Shown in pieces: positions 14,554 to 23,355 of a stretch of DNA of 59,656 nucleotides (its first letter is position 1; each line of letters opens with the position of its first letter). A program made the position numbers and the translations under genes. Under the pieces are notes generated by a model. It had not been told where the DNA came from. It saw only the letters and a program-made list of their open reading frames with translations, and searched no databases. The DNA is from Candidatus Heimdallarchaeota archaeon (lineage in GTDB: Archaea; Asgardarchaeota; Heimdallarchaeia; Hodarchaeales; Hodarchaeaceae), in contig RDOB01000010.1 of the NCBI GenBank assembly GCA_011364965.1, positions 1 to 59,656 on the forward strand. The letters run 5' to 3'.

Positions 14554-17223
14554 TTGAGGAGAATGGGTTATAAGGTGAACTTGATGCTAATTATATACCC
14601 CAAAAATATGAAATTTATTTTCTTTGTATTTCTTTTATCTTTGACTGCATTCACTAATATCAGTTTTGCAGAAAGTAATCCTCAACAATCAACTTCTTTG
14701 CTTTATCTACATGATGAATCTTACAGCTTTTTAGCAAATCATTTTGCCATTGACAAACAATTTTCACTCGATATTCAATCCCGCTGCCCTTCATCCATCT
14801 CAAGCTATGAAGGTATTATCCTTATTGATTATGTGCCTTCTTCAGTCGAAATGATTCGTTTAGAGTCCTTTGTTCAATCAGGAGGGGGGATATTTCTATT
14901 TGTTGGCCCCAGTTTAACTAATAATGCCTCATTTCTTCAACTCCTCAATTTAACAACCTCATCGATGGGCCAAGTTGTCGATCACAGAATCCTTCCCACG
15001 ATTTCTAAAGTTGAAAGTCCATTAACAAATCTGATTGAATGGAATTCTGTCCCAGTCATTTATAATTCTACCAGATTCGGTTTGAATTCAAATGTACGCA
15101 TCATTGTTGATGATAAAGAAAACAATGCTTTAATATTTGAATCAACAGATAATAACGTTGTAGTTATAACCATTTGGCCAGAAGAAATTCACAACGCAGA
15201 ATTTATTCAATGGCCATATTTCAATTACCTAATTTTTCTTTCAGAAATGCAAATCAAAGGTGTTAGTGACGAAAGAATACCCATTTATGCGGATTGGGCT
15301 TATTCACCAGTCCCTCATCTCTCTGATACAATATTTATCGGAATAGGAGTTATTATTACATCTTTAATAACTTTAATAGGCTTTATTTCTGCAAGGAAAT
15401 ATTCTCGGTCGAATATTATCCGACAAGAAGACCTGGAGGCGATGTCTGAACAGATTTCAGTTAATAATGAGTGGGAAGAAGTGGGAATGCACCGGCAGAT
15501 ATCAGGCTTTTTAGTACAGTTATTCATCGGAATGTTAATAATTCTTCCCAATGCTATTATGACTTCGTTAGTCTTTCCGCTAATCATTCTCCCCTCTCCC
15601 CAAGCTGCAGGTTTTTATGACTTCACACTACGGTTTTTTGAAGCATTATGGCTTATTTTCGACCTTGGAACTGCGACTGTATTAGTGAAATTTTTTTCTG
15701 AACATCGAGTAGAGCGACCACAAAGGGCAATTCGATATGTACAAATTTTCATTTGGTACCAAATGATCTCTGGTATTATGCAACTCTTTTTAATCTCTTT
15801 TCTAGGTTCCTTTATTTTTCCTAGAACCTTTTTAGCCCACATGTCTTGGGTTTTTGTTACACATGCCTTCTTTCAATGGCCAGCTTTCTTTATCGTTTTC
15901 ATGTTGTTATTTCGAGCAATGAATCGCATAGATTTTCATCAAATACTAAATATTTTACTCTATGGCGTATTCAATATCACTCTACAATATTTAGTTATAG
16001 TAATTTTCAGGGTAGTACTAGGTACTAATATAATCTTCGGAGATTCACTAGCGGGAGCAATTGGTTATTCTGTTGGAAACTATGCCGTCCGTTTAGCTAC
16101 TTTTGCTGTTGGATTATGGATGTTTAAACGATTAGGATTCTCTGTGAAAAATCTTTTCCGAGTCGACTTTTCTTGGATCGAGCTAAAAGAATCATTGACA
16201 TTCGGCATCAAATGGGCATTTGGGAATATGTGGGTACCTCTAGGATGGTTTCTTCAAGTTTTTCTACTAGCGATGTTTCTTCCGAATTATACAGAGCAAC
16301 AGGGCTTTTTTTCGATTGCATTCGGATTCGCTGGAATAGTTCAACTAGTAGGATTATTTGCAGAATCAATGTTAGGAGGAGTCTCTGAAGCATACCACTC
16401 AAAGAGAAAGGTATTGACACAATACTATGCTGTTACATCTTTAAAATGGGCAGCATTCTTTGATTTTTTCTTTGTTGCTGTATTGATGGCAATTGGTCCT
16501 CGATTTATACTTGGCGGTGCAGGAGAAGAATGGAGTGGGGCTGCAATTCTGATCCCTTTCATCCTTATTTTTCACGCGTTTGGTTACCTTAGTTGGTTAG
16601 GTGATTGGATGTTTGCAGGTAGTGATCGACCAGGATGGGCTGCTATTAGCTGGATAATCGAACAAGGAGTTAGAGCTGGATTACTACTAATTTTCATTCC
16701 ACAATACCAGTTCTTTGCAGATACATTCAATTCCCCTCTAGTTGGAATCATGTTCGCATATATTCCAGCCCTCATCATCAAAGATATCTATATGTGGTGG
16801 GGAATTAGGAAATCAGCATACTTCAAGTTCAAATGGAAAGATCTAGCATACCCTGGAATTGTTGCTCCAATTTTAACAGCTTTTATAACCTATGGCATAA
16901 CAGAGATTTTAAGTTCTTTTATCTGGCAAGGTGAGATTATAACCTCAGTAATTATACTCTTATTGGGCACTTTTCCAATGATTTATCTTCATAGCTTTAT
17001 ATATGGCTTCCTAGGAGGATTTGATAAGAATACATTAGCAGAATTTCGGAAAGCAGCTTATATGTCAAGCGGAATCTCAATTTTATCACGATTATTGTAT
17101 AAAGCAGCAGTTTTAGGAACCAAAATTTCACCTCTTCACGATCGCTTCCCCATTTCCATTTATGAAGAAGCTGCTGAAGAAGCAAAGACTCTAACTCAAG
17201 AGAAAAAGGTGCTAGTAATATAG
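14554..17223 (+). CDS. Large flippase-like membrane protein with extracytoplasmic N-terminal domain
   Basis: Protein of up to 889 residues. An N-terminal hydrophobic segment (KFIFFVFLLSLTAF, ending FAES) looks like a signal peptide. Residues about 35-240 form a soluble domain: LLYLHDES, a central EGIILIDYVPSS and SGGGIFLFVGPSL, which looks like an alpha/beta domain of the DUF4350 or glutamine-amidotransferase-like fold. A membrane helix follows at about residues 252-275. The remainder has about 12-14 hydrophobic helices with paired Phe, Trp and Gly-rich segments, resembling the MOP/polysaccharide flippase superfamily. A lipid-linked precursor exporter is a reasonable guess, but the family call is by topology. 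The start is unsure: TTG 14554 overlaps the GAGGAG site, and ATG 14563 or 14584 are alternatives. A bidirectional terminator overlaps its stop. Confidence 0.6.
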   Translation: MRRMGYKVNLMLIIYPKNMKFIFFVFLLSLTAFTNISFAESNPQQSTSLLYLHDESYSFLANHFAIDKQFSLDIQSRCPSSISSYEGIILIDYVPSSVEMIRLESFVQSGGGIFLFVGPSLTNNASFLQLLNLTTSSMGQVVDHRILPTISKVESPLTNLIEWNSVPVIYNSTRFGLNSNVRIIVDDKENNALIFESTDNNVVVITIWPEEIHNAEFIQWPYFNYLIFLSEMQIKGVSDERIPIYADWAYSPVPHLSDTIFIGIGVIITSLITLIGFISARKYSRSNIIRQEDLEAMSEQISVNNEWEEVGMHRQISGFLVQLFIGMLIILPNAIMTSLVFPLIILPSPQAAGFYDFTLRFFEALWLIFDLGTATVLVKFFSEHRVERPQRAIRYVQIFIWYQMISGIMQLFLISFLGSFIFPRTFLAHMSWVFVTHAFFQWPAFFIVFMLLFRAMNRIDFHQILNILLYGVFNITLQYLVIVIFRVVLGTNIIFGDSLAGAIGYSVGNYAVRLATFAVGLWMFKRLGFSVKNLFRVDFSWIELKESLTFGIKWAFGNMWVPLGWFLQVFLLAMFLPNYTEQQGFFSIAFGFAGIVQLVGLFAESMLGGVSEAYHSKRKVLTQYYAVTSLKWAAFFDFFFVAVLMAIGPRFILGGAGEEWSGAAILIPFILIFHAFGYLSWLGDWMFAGSDRPGWAAISWIIEQGVRAGLLLIFIPQYQFFADTFNSPLVGIMFAYIPALIIKDIYMWWGIRKSAYFKFKWKDLAYPGIVAPILTAFITYGITEILSSFIWQGEIITSVIILLLGTFPMIYLHSFIYGFLGGFDKNTLAEFRKAAYMSSGISILSRLLYKAAVLGTKISPLHDRFPISIYEEAAEEAKTLTQEKKVLVI

Positions 17224-17236
17224 CACCACTTTTTTC
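17208..17236. terminator. Bidirectional hairpin terminator
   Basis: A perfect 7-bp stem, GGTGCTA (17208-17214) and TAGCACC (17221-17227), encloses a 6-base loop and is followed on the plus strand by ACTTTTTT. On the minus strand the same stem is followed by TTTTTCTC. It lies between convergent genes, the flippase-like protein and the UbiA prenyltransferase, and overlaps the flippase stop codon. It can terminate both transcripts. Confidence 0.7.
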
Positions 17237-17249
17237 AATAAAAACTTCC

Positions 17250-18167
17250 TCAAAGGGAAGTTTCAATGATTTTTGTTATTCCTTGGGCAACGAAACCGAT
17301 TACACCAATCCCCATTGAAAATTTTAATATTTTCTTAACCTTGGATGCACTTTTTATTATTTCTTGTTCTGATACACTATACATCAGATAAGCAGAATAA
17401 AAAATGAAAGATATAATCAAAAAAATTGCGAAGATAAAAATAGGAGATGTATAGTAGCCAAGAAGAATTGGAATTGGCACAATAAAGATCATGGAAAATA
17501 ATACCACAAAACCAATATTTCTTGCGGGTTTTATGCCGTATAAAAGGGCTAAAGATTTAACATCTTTTAATTCATCCCCTCGAACATCTTCAATATCTTT
17601 AATGATCTCTCTCCCAAGGTTAATAAGAAAAGCAAATGAGGCTGGAAACAAGAAAGTTTCAAAACTTTGAGTCAAAATTCCTCCAAAAAGAAATGGAATC
17701 GCCACTAATATAGCCACAACCACGTTTCCTAAGAATCCAGTGCGTTTAAATAATGCAGCATAAAAATAAAGTAATAATCCACCAAAAATGGCAAGTAAGA
17801 AGGAGGGAATCGGTATATTTGGAATAAAAAGTGTAATAGAGGTACCTATGACAAAAAGAATAATAGCAAACGTCCGAGCTTCTTTTAACGATAACATACC
17901 TGCAGGAAGAGGACGATGGGGAGTATTTATTTTATCAATTTCTATATCATAAACATCATTAATTGTATAACCCCCCATTGCAAGTAGAGATGTTGTTAAA
18001 CAACCTATTATAATTCCTAAGATTTGGGCTTCGTTTAAAGGGCTAGAGAGAGCAGCAATTGCCCCTATCAATACAGTGAACCCAGAAAGTGTCCCATTTA
18101 TTGGCCGAACAATTAAGAAATATCCCCGTAGACGTGTTGAGAGCCCTAGCTGTTCTTTTATTGTCAT
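17250..18167 (-). CDS. UbiA prenyltransferase, probable digeranylgeranylglyceryl-phosphate synthase
   Basis: Integral membrane prenyltransferase of 305 residues. The first Asp-rich motif NDVYDIEID is at residues 70-78 and the second, DIEDVRGDE, lies near residue 190; both bind Mg-prenyl diphosphate. The segment following the first motif (INTPHRPLPAG) and GREIIKDIEDV are typical of the archaeal DGGGP synthase branch, which adds the second geranylgeranyl chain to make the archaeal ether-lipid core. About eight to nine hydrophobic helices are visible. Menaquinone or other UbiA functions remain possible; this matters because a complex I operon is nearby. It is monocistronic, with a shared terminator downstream. 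Confidence 0.85.
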   Translation of the reverse strand: MTIKEQLGLSTRLRGYFLIVRPINGTLSGFTVLIGAIAALSSPLNEAQILGIIIGCLTTSLLAMGGYTINDVYDIEIDKINTPHRPLPAGMLSLKEARTFAIILFVIGTSITLFIPNIPIPSFLLAIFGGLLLYFYAALFKRTGFLGNVVVAILVAIPFLFGGILTQSFETFLFPASFAFLINLGREIIKDIEDVRGDELKDVKSLALLYGIKPARNIGFVVLFSMIFIVPIPILLGYYTSPIFIFAIFLIISFIFYSAYLMYSVSEQEIIKSASKVKKILKFSMGIGVIGFVAQGITKIIETSL

Positions 18168-18316
18168 TGGTTTTTATTCTCCATTAATTTGAGAGAGAAA
18201 AGTGCGATCCACTAAAAGTTTTCTAGATTTATTCGTTTATCTCTAGATTAGATAAAAATCTCTCCTTTTCTGAAAACTTTTTTAGAAGTGAAACTCCTCA
18301 AAGAAATACTTTGTAA

Positions 18317-19081
18317 TTAATCTAAGGTCATATAATAATAGGAAAACAAGTTTGTAAAATTTAATTTCGAATAAAAAGACTTAGCAGCAACATTCTCATT
18401 TACAACTTGTAAATAGCAGGTATGGGCTCCATTTATGGAACCCCACTCGATTACTTTTTGTAAAAGAGCAGTTGCAACTCCCATTCGTCTGTAATCCTCT
18501 TTCACTACTAAATCTAAAATACCAACGTATCCCCGTTCTAAAACTGCCAATACTACTCCAATATCTTTGCTATTTTGACTTGCTAAAAAGAATTGCTTAG
18601 GTAGAATGATCCTATCAATAATTCGAGCATAATTTTCGACAAAAGAAGCACCTTGATAATTTGAGCATGAAACAAAAGTTGAATACCAGTCTTTGGTTCG
18701 TATTGAGGATGATTGCAAGTATATCTCTTCAGAAACAGCCGTAATAATGACCCGATTAATATTGGTGCTCATTACATCGGTTATGTTATTTTTTTGATAA
18801 TTTCTAGATTTTAAATGTGAAGTTAAATTAGATGGAGCAGTATAATCTGGTATCATAAACCGTGAGGGTAAATGTTGACTTGAATAAGCAAATTCAACTT
18901 TTGATATGTCTAGATCTATATCAGTACCGCTATATTGCAACGGAAGAACAGAATTTGCTCTATTAGTTACACCTTCTGAAAGTCGTAGAACCCAACCATT
19001 TAGAAGATGAGTATATAGAGGAGGCCAAGCATTGTTTGAAAGCTCTTGGTAAAGAATAATGATTTTTTTTGGATCAATCAT
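18317..19081 (-). CDS. GNAT-family N-acetyltransferase
   Basis: Protein of 254 residues. The N-terminal part (AWPPLYTHLLNGWVLRLSEGVTNRANSV) is typical of a group of GNAT proteins that carry a diverged first half. The C-terminal half contains the acetyl-CoA site: VKEDYRRMGVATALLQKVIEW at about residues 193-213 and NENVAAKSFYSKLNF at about 230-244. The substrate is unknown. It lies downstream of the stomatin gene in the same orientation, separated by 50 bases that carry a candidate terminator, so cotranscription is doubtful. No ribosome-binding site is obvious. Confidence 0.82.
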   Translation of the reverse strand: MIDPKKIIILYQELSNNAWPPLYTHLLNGWVLRLSEGVTNRANSVLPLQYSGTDIDLDISKVEFAYSSQHLPSRFMIPDYTAPSNLTSHLKSRNYQKNNITDVMSTNINRVIITAVSEEIYLQSSSIRTKDWYSTFVSCSNYQGASFVENYARIIDRIILPKQFFLASQNSKDIGVVLAVLERGYVGILDLVVKEDYRRMGVATALLQKVIEWGSINGAHTCYLQVVNENVAAKSFYSKLNFTNLFSYYYMTLD

Positions 19082-19110
19082 ATTTGGGAACCAAAATACG
19101 GATTGAATTT

Positions 19111-19140
19111 AAAAAAAAGGGAGGAGAGAGTTTATTCTCC
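19111..19140 (-). terminator. Possible terminator after stomatin gene
   Basis: Read on the minus strand, a short GGAGA/TCTCC stem spans the stomatin stop codon and is followed by TCCC and eight T residues. The stem is only 5 bp, so the T-run is the stronger evidence. Confidence 0.45.
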
Positions 19141-20025
19141 TTCGGGTTCTTTAGGTTTTTTCTCAGATGGGATCGGTTTAACACCATAAACACCGACTGG
19201 CGGGAGACCTAGGCTACCTGAATCTCCACCTATTGAACCTGCATTAAAACCAGCAATTGGAATATTGGCTGGAATCAACATAATCGTAGCTCCACCTTCT
19301 GTTGCAGCCTCAAAGAGCAGGTTGATCCAACGAAGCTCCATAGCATGGGGGGATGTTGCATATTTTTCTGCAGCTTCAATCATACCCATAGCAGCTTCCT
19401 TTTCAGCTTGTGCTAGTGTAATACGAGCACGGCGTTCTCTTTCAGCCTCAGCTTGTCGCGAGATAGCCTCTTGAAGACGACCTGGTACAACAACATCTCG
19501 AATTTCTACTGAAATAATTTTAATACCCCATTCCTCGGTCTTATGGTCAACTAATTCCTGCATATGATGAGCGATCTTTTCTCGGTCCGCTAGAACCTCG
19601 TCCAGCTCCACTTGACCAGTAACCTCACGTAATGTCGTTTGAGCGACCCATTGAGTGGCGGCAGCGTACTGTTCAACCTCTAAAATTGTCTTTTCCGTGT
19701 CTACTACACGGAAAAAAAGAACTGCATCAATTGAAACAGGGACATTATCGCGGGTTAAACTCTGTTCAGACCTGAAAGAATAGGTCTGGATACGAGTACT
19801 TATGATTGTAGGAATACGGTCTATCCCAGGTAAAATAAAGAAGAGACCTGGCCCTTTCAGCCCAATATAGCGACCCAAACGGAGAACTGGAGCACGTTCC
19901 CACTCCTTAACTATGCGTATACCTGATAGAAGGTAAATCACCAAAAATATGAGGCCTATAAAACCTAGAATTCCCAAAAAGCCTAAATCTGCAGCACTTT
20001 GGGCAAAAAAGCTCATTAAATTCAT
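19132..20025 (-). CDS. SPFH/stomatin-like membrane protein (slipin)
   Basis: SPFH (band 7) protein of 297 residues of the stomatin/slipin type, which oligomerises at the membrane and organises membrane domains or proteases. A single N-terminal membrane helix (about residues 15-38) is followed by RIVKEWERAPVLRLGRY, the SPFH core (GPGLFFILPGIDRI, RTQTYSFRSEQSLTRDNVPVSIDAV, IISVEIRDVVVPGRLQEAI) and a helical coiled coil (EAERERRARITLAQAEKEA). The C-terminus is Gly-rich, then Pro/Glu-rich. In many archaea a membrane protease (NfeD type) lies next door, but none is seen here; only a doubtful 59-residue frame lies upstream. Confidence 0.92.
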   Translation of the reverse strand: MNLMSFFAQSAADLGFLGILGFIGLIFLVIYLLSGIRIVKEWERAPVLRLGRYIGLKGPGLFFILPGIDRIPTIISTRIQTYSFRSEQSLTRDNVPVSIDAVLFFRVVDTEKTILEVEQYAAATQWVAQTTLREVTGQVELDEVLADREKIAHHMQELVDHKTEEWGIKIISVEIRDVVVPGRLQEAISRQAEAERERRARITLAQAEKEAAMGMIEAAEKYATSPHAMELRWINLLFEAATEGGATIMLIPANIPIAGFNAGSIGGDSGSLGLPPVGVYGVKPIPSEKKPKEPEGE

Positions 20026-20099
20026 TAATATCCTTTCCTTATCGTCTCTTGAAGTTTAATATATTAAACTAAGCTCTTACGAACTTGTACCTTTTTAAA

Positions 20100-20279
20100 C
20101 TAGTAGGTAGTGGAATCCCCTCCTTGAATATTTATAAGAATAATTCCGTTAGAAAGGTTAGTTAGAGAAGATATTTCCCAGCTCGTCTGAAGCTTCCTTA
20201 TGCTTTCCCAGTTTTCTTTAGATCTTAAGGAATCTTCTTGAGAGAGATTTTTAATCCCGTTTTTAAATTCAAATTGCAT
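20100..20279 (-). CDS. Doubtful 59-residue reading frame upstream of stomatin gene
   Basis: An open frame with ATG at 20279 encodes 59 residues rich in Ser, Asn and charged residues, ending GIILINIQGGDSTTY. It has no recognisable motif, signal or membrane segment, and no clear ribosome-binding site. It lies 74 bases before the stomatin start in the same orientation. It could be a small protein, the tail of a decayed gene, or chance. I list it because it fills part of an otherwise gene-poor 770-base stretch. Confidence 0.22.
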   Translation of the reverse strand: MQFEFKNGIKNLSQEDSLRSKENWESIRKLQTSWEISSLTNLSNGIILINIQGGDSTTY

Positions 20280-20288
20280 CAAAAACAA

Positions 20289-20799
20289 GAATTTTCCTAT
20301 TTAAGCTTCAAAAGAGAAATCTCTTAACCTGATTTAATTTGTAAGTAGGATCAATAAAAATGAAAGGTATGCAGGAGGAGTAGGGGGTATAGATAGTGAC
20401 TTTTTAATAGTCTGCGATTATTTTGAAAGTATAATGATCTTTCCAATCCCCACTTTCATTGATAGTGGAGAATTAAATTAGATTAAAATCATAGATGATT
20501 TTTTTTATTGTAGATGGTTTTGATGGTCTCCAGATAATTGATAAATCTGATATGAATGAAATTTTCAAAAATGTATAGATAGTGATCCTTCTTCCAATCT
20601 TGTGTACCTTGGAAGAGCAGAAAGTGGGATCAAAAAATAAAATATACGTTCAGACCTAAAGAAAGGACTATTTTATGTTCAAATTCCTTAAATGATTTTA
20701 ATTTATAGAAGAAAATTGAAATAAAAATGATTGTAGTTCTTTTATAGATTTAACGAAACAATCTTCAAGTTAGATACCGAAATCATTAGAGCGGATAGA
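20289..20799. other. Gene-free stretch with degenerate short repeats
   Basis: About 510 bases without a convincing gene. Three related sequences occur on the plus strand: GTATAGATAGTGAC at 20387-20400, GTATAATGATCTTTCCAATCC at 20429-20449, and GTATAGATAGTGATCC followed by TTCTTCCAATCT at 20573-20600. On the minus strand several short frames look protein-like (for example one ending GDWKDHYTFKIIADY near 20455-20405) but are interrupted. It may be decayed coding DNA or a regulatory region. No promoter, tRNA or hairpin terminator was identified with confidence. Confidence 0.3.
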
Positions 20800-21207
20800 A
20801 TGTCATTTGTGAAATTTATTGTTGAATTTTCTATTATCGGACAATCCTCTGTTGGACGGGCCACTTTTCAAAGGAAATTTGCACCGAAAACGGTTTCTTT
20901 ATTACGATTTCAACTTCGAAAACCAATTCAATCACGGATTGTAGTTCGTGATGGGGAGGTTGCCATTCCTTTTAAAATTGGTCGTGCAGGACCTGAAAAT
21001 TCTATTCAAGATGTTAAACGGGGGCAAATAGTTTATTGGACTCAAAGTCAAGTATTAATTATTATCTTAAACGATAAAACTATGGAGTATCCAGTCAACT
21101 TAGTAGGTCATGCAGATGAATTGGGCTTTTTTGATCAATTAAGAATTGGAAAATCAATTAAATTGGAGAAAGTGGAACCAGCAATTGATGAAGAAGATTA
21201 CCTATAA
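20800..21207 (+). CDS. Cyclophilin-like fold protein (COG2164/DUF3830 type)
   Basis: Protein of 135 residues resembling the small archaeal and bacterial cyclophilin-like family. The segments FAPKTVSLL (about residues 27-35), GQIVYWTQSQVLIIIL (about 75-90) and EYPVNLVGHAD (about 96-106) correspond to its conserved blocks. It has the beta-barrel pattern of the fold, but prolyl isomerase activity is not established for the family. No membrane segment. It converges on the metallophosphoesterase gene and has a 500-base gene-free region upstream. Confidence 0.65.
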   Translation: MSFVKFIVEFSIIGQSSVGRATFQRKFAPKTVSLLRFQLRKPIQSRIVVRDGEVAIPFKIGRAGPENSIQDVKRGQIVYWTQSQVLIIILNDKTMEYPVNLVGHADELGFFDQLRIGKSIKLEKVEPAIDEEDYL

Positions 21208-21232
21208 CAGATCGTTACAATTATAAGTTACT

Positions 21233-21964
21233 TCATTGACCAAAAAAGAGTCTATCAGCCAAGCGTGCTGGCAAACCAGCATTAAGAATGTCACGAGCAA
21301 CTTCCCGTATGTCATATTCAGCCCTAATCCAATCTAGCTTTAAATTTGAATCCGTATTAATCTCCACTATGCCAGCAGATGCTCTCGGATTATTATCCCT
21401 GGGTTGTCCTACCGATCCAGGATTGAAAATTACTTTTCCTGCCTCATTCTGATAAATTAAGGGAATATGAGTATGTCCGACTAACATAATATGGTTTGCA
21501 CCAATCATGTCAAGTAGTTCATCCTTACGTTTCTTAGGATCATCTGGATAAATGTAATCTGTCAAATGTTCTTTGGGAGATGCATGAGTAATATAAAATT
21601 TCACCCCCCTCTCCTCTATCTCAACTTTCTCATTCTTGGTTAATAGTGAAAGGAAAGTTTTTGAATAAGTAGATAATTGATCAAAGGTCCAGAGTACTGC
21701 ATCTTTAGCAGCAAGATTAAAACCATTTGCGTTACCTGCGGCGCAAGCTACATCATGATTTCCGATTACGGAAACATCGAAAGTCTCTGCAATCTTTATC
21801 ATTTCATTAGGATGGGGGCCATATCCTACAAGATCTCCCAAACACACGGTATAATCAATGTTTGACCCATACAATTCATTAATCTTGTCTCGCACCGCAT
21901 AGTAAGCTGTAACATTACTATGCAGATCAGCTAGTAATAAGATTCTTAGAGGACGGGTACTCAT
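21233..21964 (-). CDS. Metallophosphoesterase (calcineurin-like, YfcE/MJ0936 type)
   Basis: Calcineurin-like metal phosphoesterase of 243 residues. All signature blocks are present: ADLHSN near residue 12, GDLVGYGPHP near residue 43, GNHD near residue 67, THASPKEH near residue 126 and GHTHIP near residue 161, followed by FNPGSVGQPRD. Members cleave phosphodiesters such as cyclic nucleotides or act as phosphatases; the substrate here is unknown. It may be the last gene of a unit with psmB and psmA, 66 bases downstream of psmA, although a pyrimidine-rich tract lies between them. Confidence 0.9.
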   Translation of the reverse strand: MSTRPLRILLLADLHSNVTAYYAVRDKINELYGSNIDYTVCLGDLVGYGPHPNEMIKIAETFDVSVIGNHDVACAAGNANGFNLAAKDAVLWTFDQLSTYSKTFLSLLTKNEKVEIEERGVKFYITHASPKEHLTDYIYPDDPKKRKDELLDMIGANHIMLVGHTHIPLIYQNEAGKVIFNPGSVGQPRDNNPRASAGIVEINTDSNLKLDWIRAEYDIREVARDILNAGLPARLADRLFFGQ

Positions 21965-22004
21965 GATATCAATACCTTGAGGAATTTTAGATGTCTTCCT
22001 TTCC

Positions 22005-22030
22005 CAAAAAAGGAAAAGAAGAAGAAGAAG
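22005..22030 (-). terminator. Pyrimidine-rich tract after psmA
   Basis: On the minus strand the psmA stop is followed by repeated CTT units and then CCTTTTTT. It is a plausible archaeal U-rich terminator without a hairpin. Confidence 0.35.
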
Positions 22031-22693
22031 TTAATCTGTTGTTAGAATACGAATTTCGACTTCCTTTTCTGTAAGAGAATCTTTTTTACCCAGAGCAGTG
22101 GTCATTATCTCCAGTACCATCTTCTTAGCAGATTCAACATCAAGTCCAGGCTTATATTGTTTTCGTAATGCATCAATAACCCGTTCATTCCCGCTCCCAG
22201 CTGCGTATGCATTAACTGCAAAGTATGATCCTCCATTGTCAACAAAATATAATTCTGACTCTTTATCGATAGGACTGAAGCCAGCTAATAGTATGGCAGT
22301 TCCAAAAGGCCTGAGACCACCAGTAATAGTATGTCGGGCCATCAAATCGCCTAAACGGGCCGCTAGTGCTCGTACAGAAATTTTTTCTCCATAAACTAAT
22401 CGATGTTGCTGAGCTACTATTCTTGCTTGTCCAATTAGGAGATTAGAGTCAGTTGATAAGCCAGCAGCAACAATATAGAGATTATTATCAATTTCTTGAA
22501 TTTTATCTGGTCTAACTACTAGAGGGTCAAAAAGTGTCTCTCCTGCAAGAAGAATTGTCTTCTCATCAAGAACTAATCCAACTGCTGCAGCACCACGCTC
22601 TGAAGCTTTACGAGCATAGGATAATTGTACTAATTCACCATCAGGTGACCAAATTGCTGCACTTTTATCATAAGGAATACGTGAATCATACAT
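22031..22693 (-). CDS. psmA: 20S proteasome alpha subunit
   Basis: Alpha subunit of the archaeal 20S proteasome, which forms the outer gating rings and docks AAA unfoldases such as PAN. The N-terminus YDSRIPYDKSAAIWSPDGELVQLSYA is the alpha-type signature, and SERGAAAVGLVLDEKTILL follows. No catalytic N-terminal Thr is present, as expected. The ATG at 22693 is chosen because GAGGTG lies 6-7 bases upstream, overlapping the psmB stop; a GTG at 22708 would sit inside that site. Length is 220. It directly follows psmB, so the two are coupled. Confidence 0.95.
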   Translation of the reverse strand: MYDSRIPYDKSAAIWSPDGELVQLSYARKASERGAAAVGLVLDEKTILLAGETLFDPLVVRPDKIQEIDNNLYIVAAGLSTDSNLLIGQARIVAQQHRLVYGEKISVRALAARLGDLMARHTITGGLRPFGTAILLAGFSPIDKESELYFVDNGGSYFAVNAYAAGSGNERVIDALRKQYKPGLDVESAKKMVLEIMTTALGKKDSLTEKEVEIRILTTD

Positions 22694-22704
22694 TTTTTTA
22701 CACC

Positions 22705-23355
22705 TCACAACTCCACATGAAATTCTTCAGAATCTTTCTCTGTTATTATAATGCCATCAATGCCATTTCCAGTGGCTGTGTCTCTCCCAATGGCTGTTTT
22801 CAACGATGTGATAGCGATTTCTTTGGCTTTTTCCTTGGGAAGATCATCTTTCCAATTGGATTCTAATATAGCCATCGCAAGGAGAGTTCCTGACCCGATT
22901 GCCATATAATCTTCCTCAGAAAGAGAACCACTTGGATCGAGGACATAAACATGACTTCCACGACGGTCAACCCCTCCAACAAGGAGTTGTACCCACCAAG
23001 GTTGATATCGACGATAAGAACCATGTATAATTGCTGCTAACAGACTTGATGCAACCTTGACGCTCGGACGAAAATTATTTTCAAGTTGGTAAAGTCGTAG
23101 TTCGCTTTGCATGATATCAATTAATGATTGGGCATCAGATACTAATCCTGCGATGCCTATGCCGGTATATTCATTAAGCTTATGAACCTTTTTTGCATGT
23201 GTACTTGCAATGAATGTTCCCATGGAAGCACGTCTATCTGCTGCGATGATCACGCCACCAGCAAATTTTAGAGCGACACCTGTCGTACCCACGACAGGGG
23301 GAATTTGAGTTGGATCTTTTCCACTATTAAATAACGGATTTGTGGGATAATTCAT
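22705..23355 (-). CDS. psmB: 20S proteasome beta subunit
   Basis: Catalytic beta subunit of the archaeal 20S proteasome. The propeptide is 23 residues and should be cleaved at Gly23/Thr24 (VVG then TTG). Counting Thr24 as Thr1, Asp17 (AADRRAS) and Lys33 (AKKVHKL) of the catalytic centre are in exact positions. GIAGLVSDAQ and GSGTLLAMAI are further beta landmarks. An AGGAG site before ATG 23355 fixes the start. psmB precedes psmA in one transcript. Only one beta gene is seen in the window. Confidence 0.96.
   Translation of the reverse strand: MNYPTNPLFNSGKDPTQIPPVVGTTGVALKFAGGVIIAADRRASMGTFIASTHAKKVHKLNEYTGIGIAGLVSDAQSLIDIMQSELRLYQLENNFRPSVKVASSLLAAIIHGSYRRYQPWWVQLLVGGVDRRGSHVYVLDPSGSLSEEDYMAIGSGTLLAMAILESNWKDDLPKEKAKEIAITSLKTAIGRDTATGNGIDGIIITEKDSEEFHVEL

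Noticed and set aside
20100..20288. Small protein between stomatin and the gene-free stretch as an NfeD-type partner
   Set aside because: No membrane segment, no OB-fold pattern and only 59 residues; listed only as a doubtful frame.
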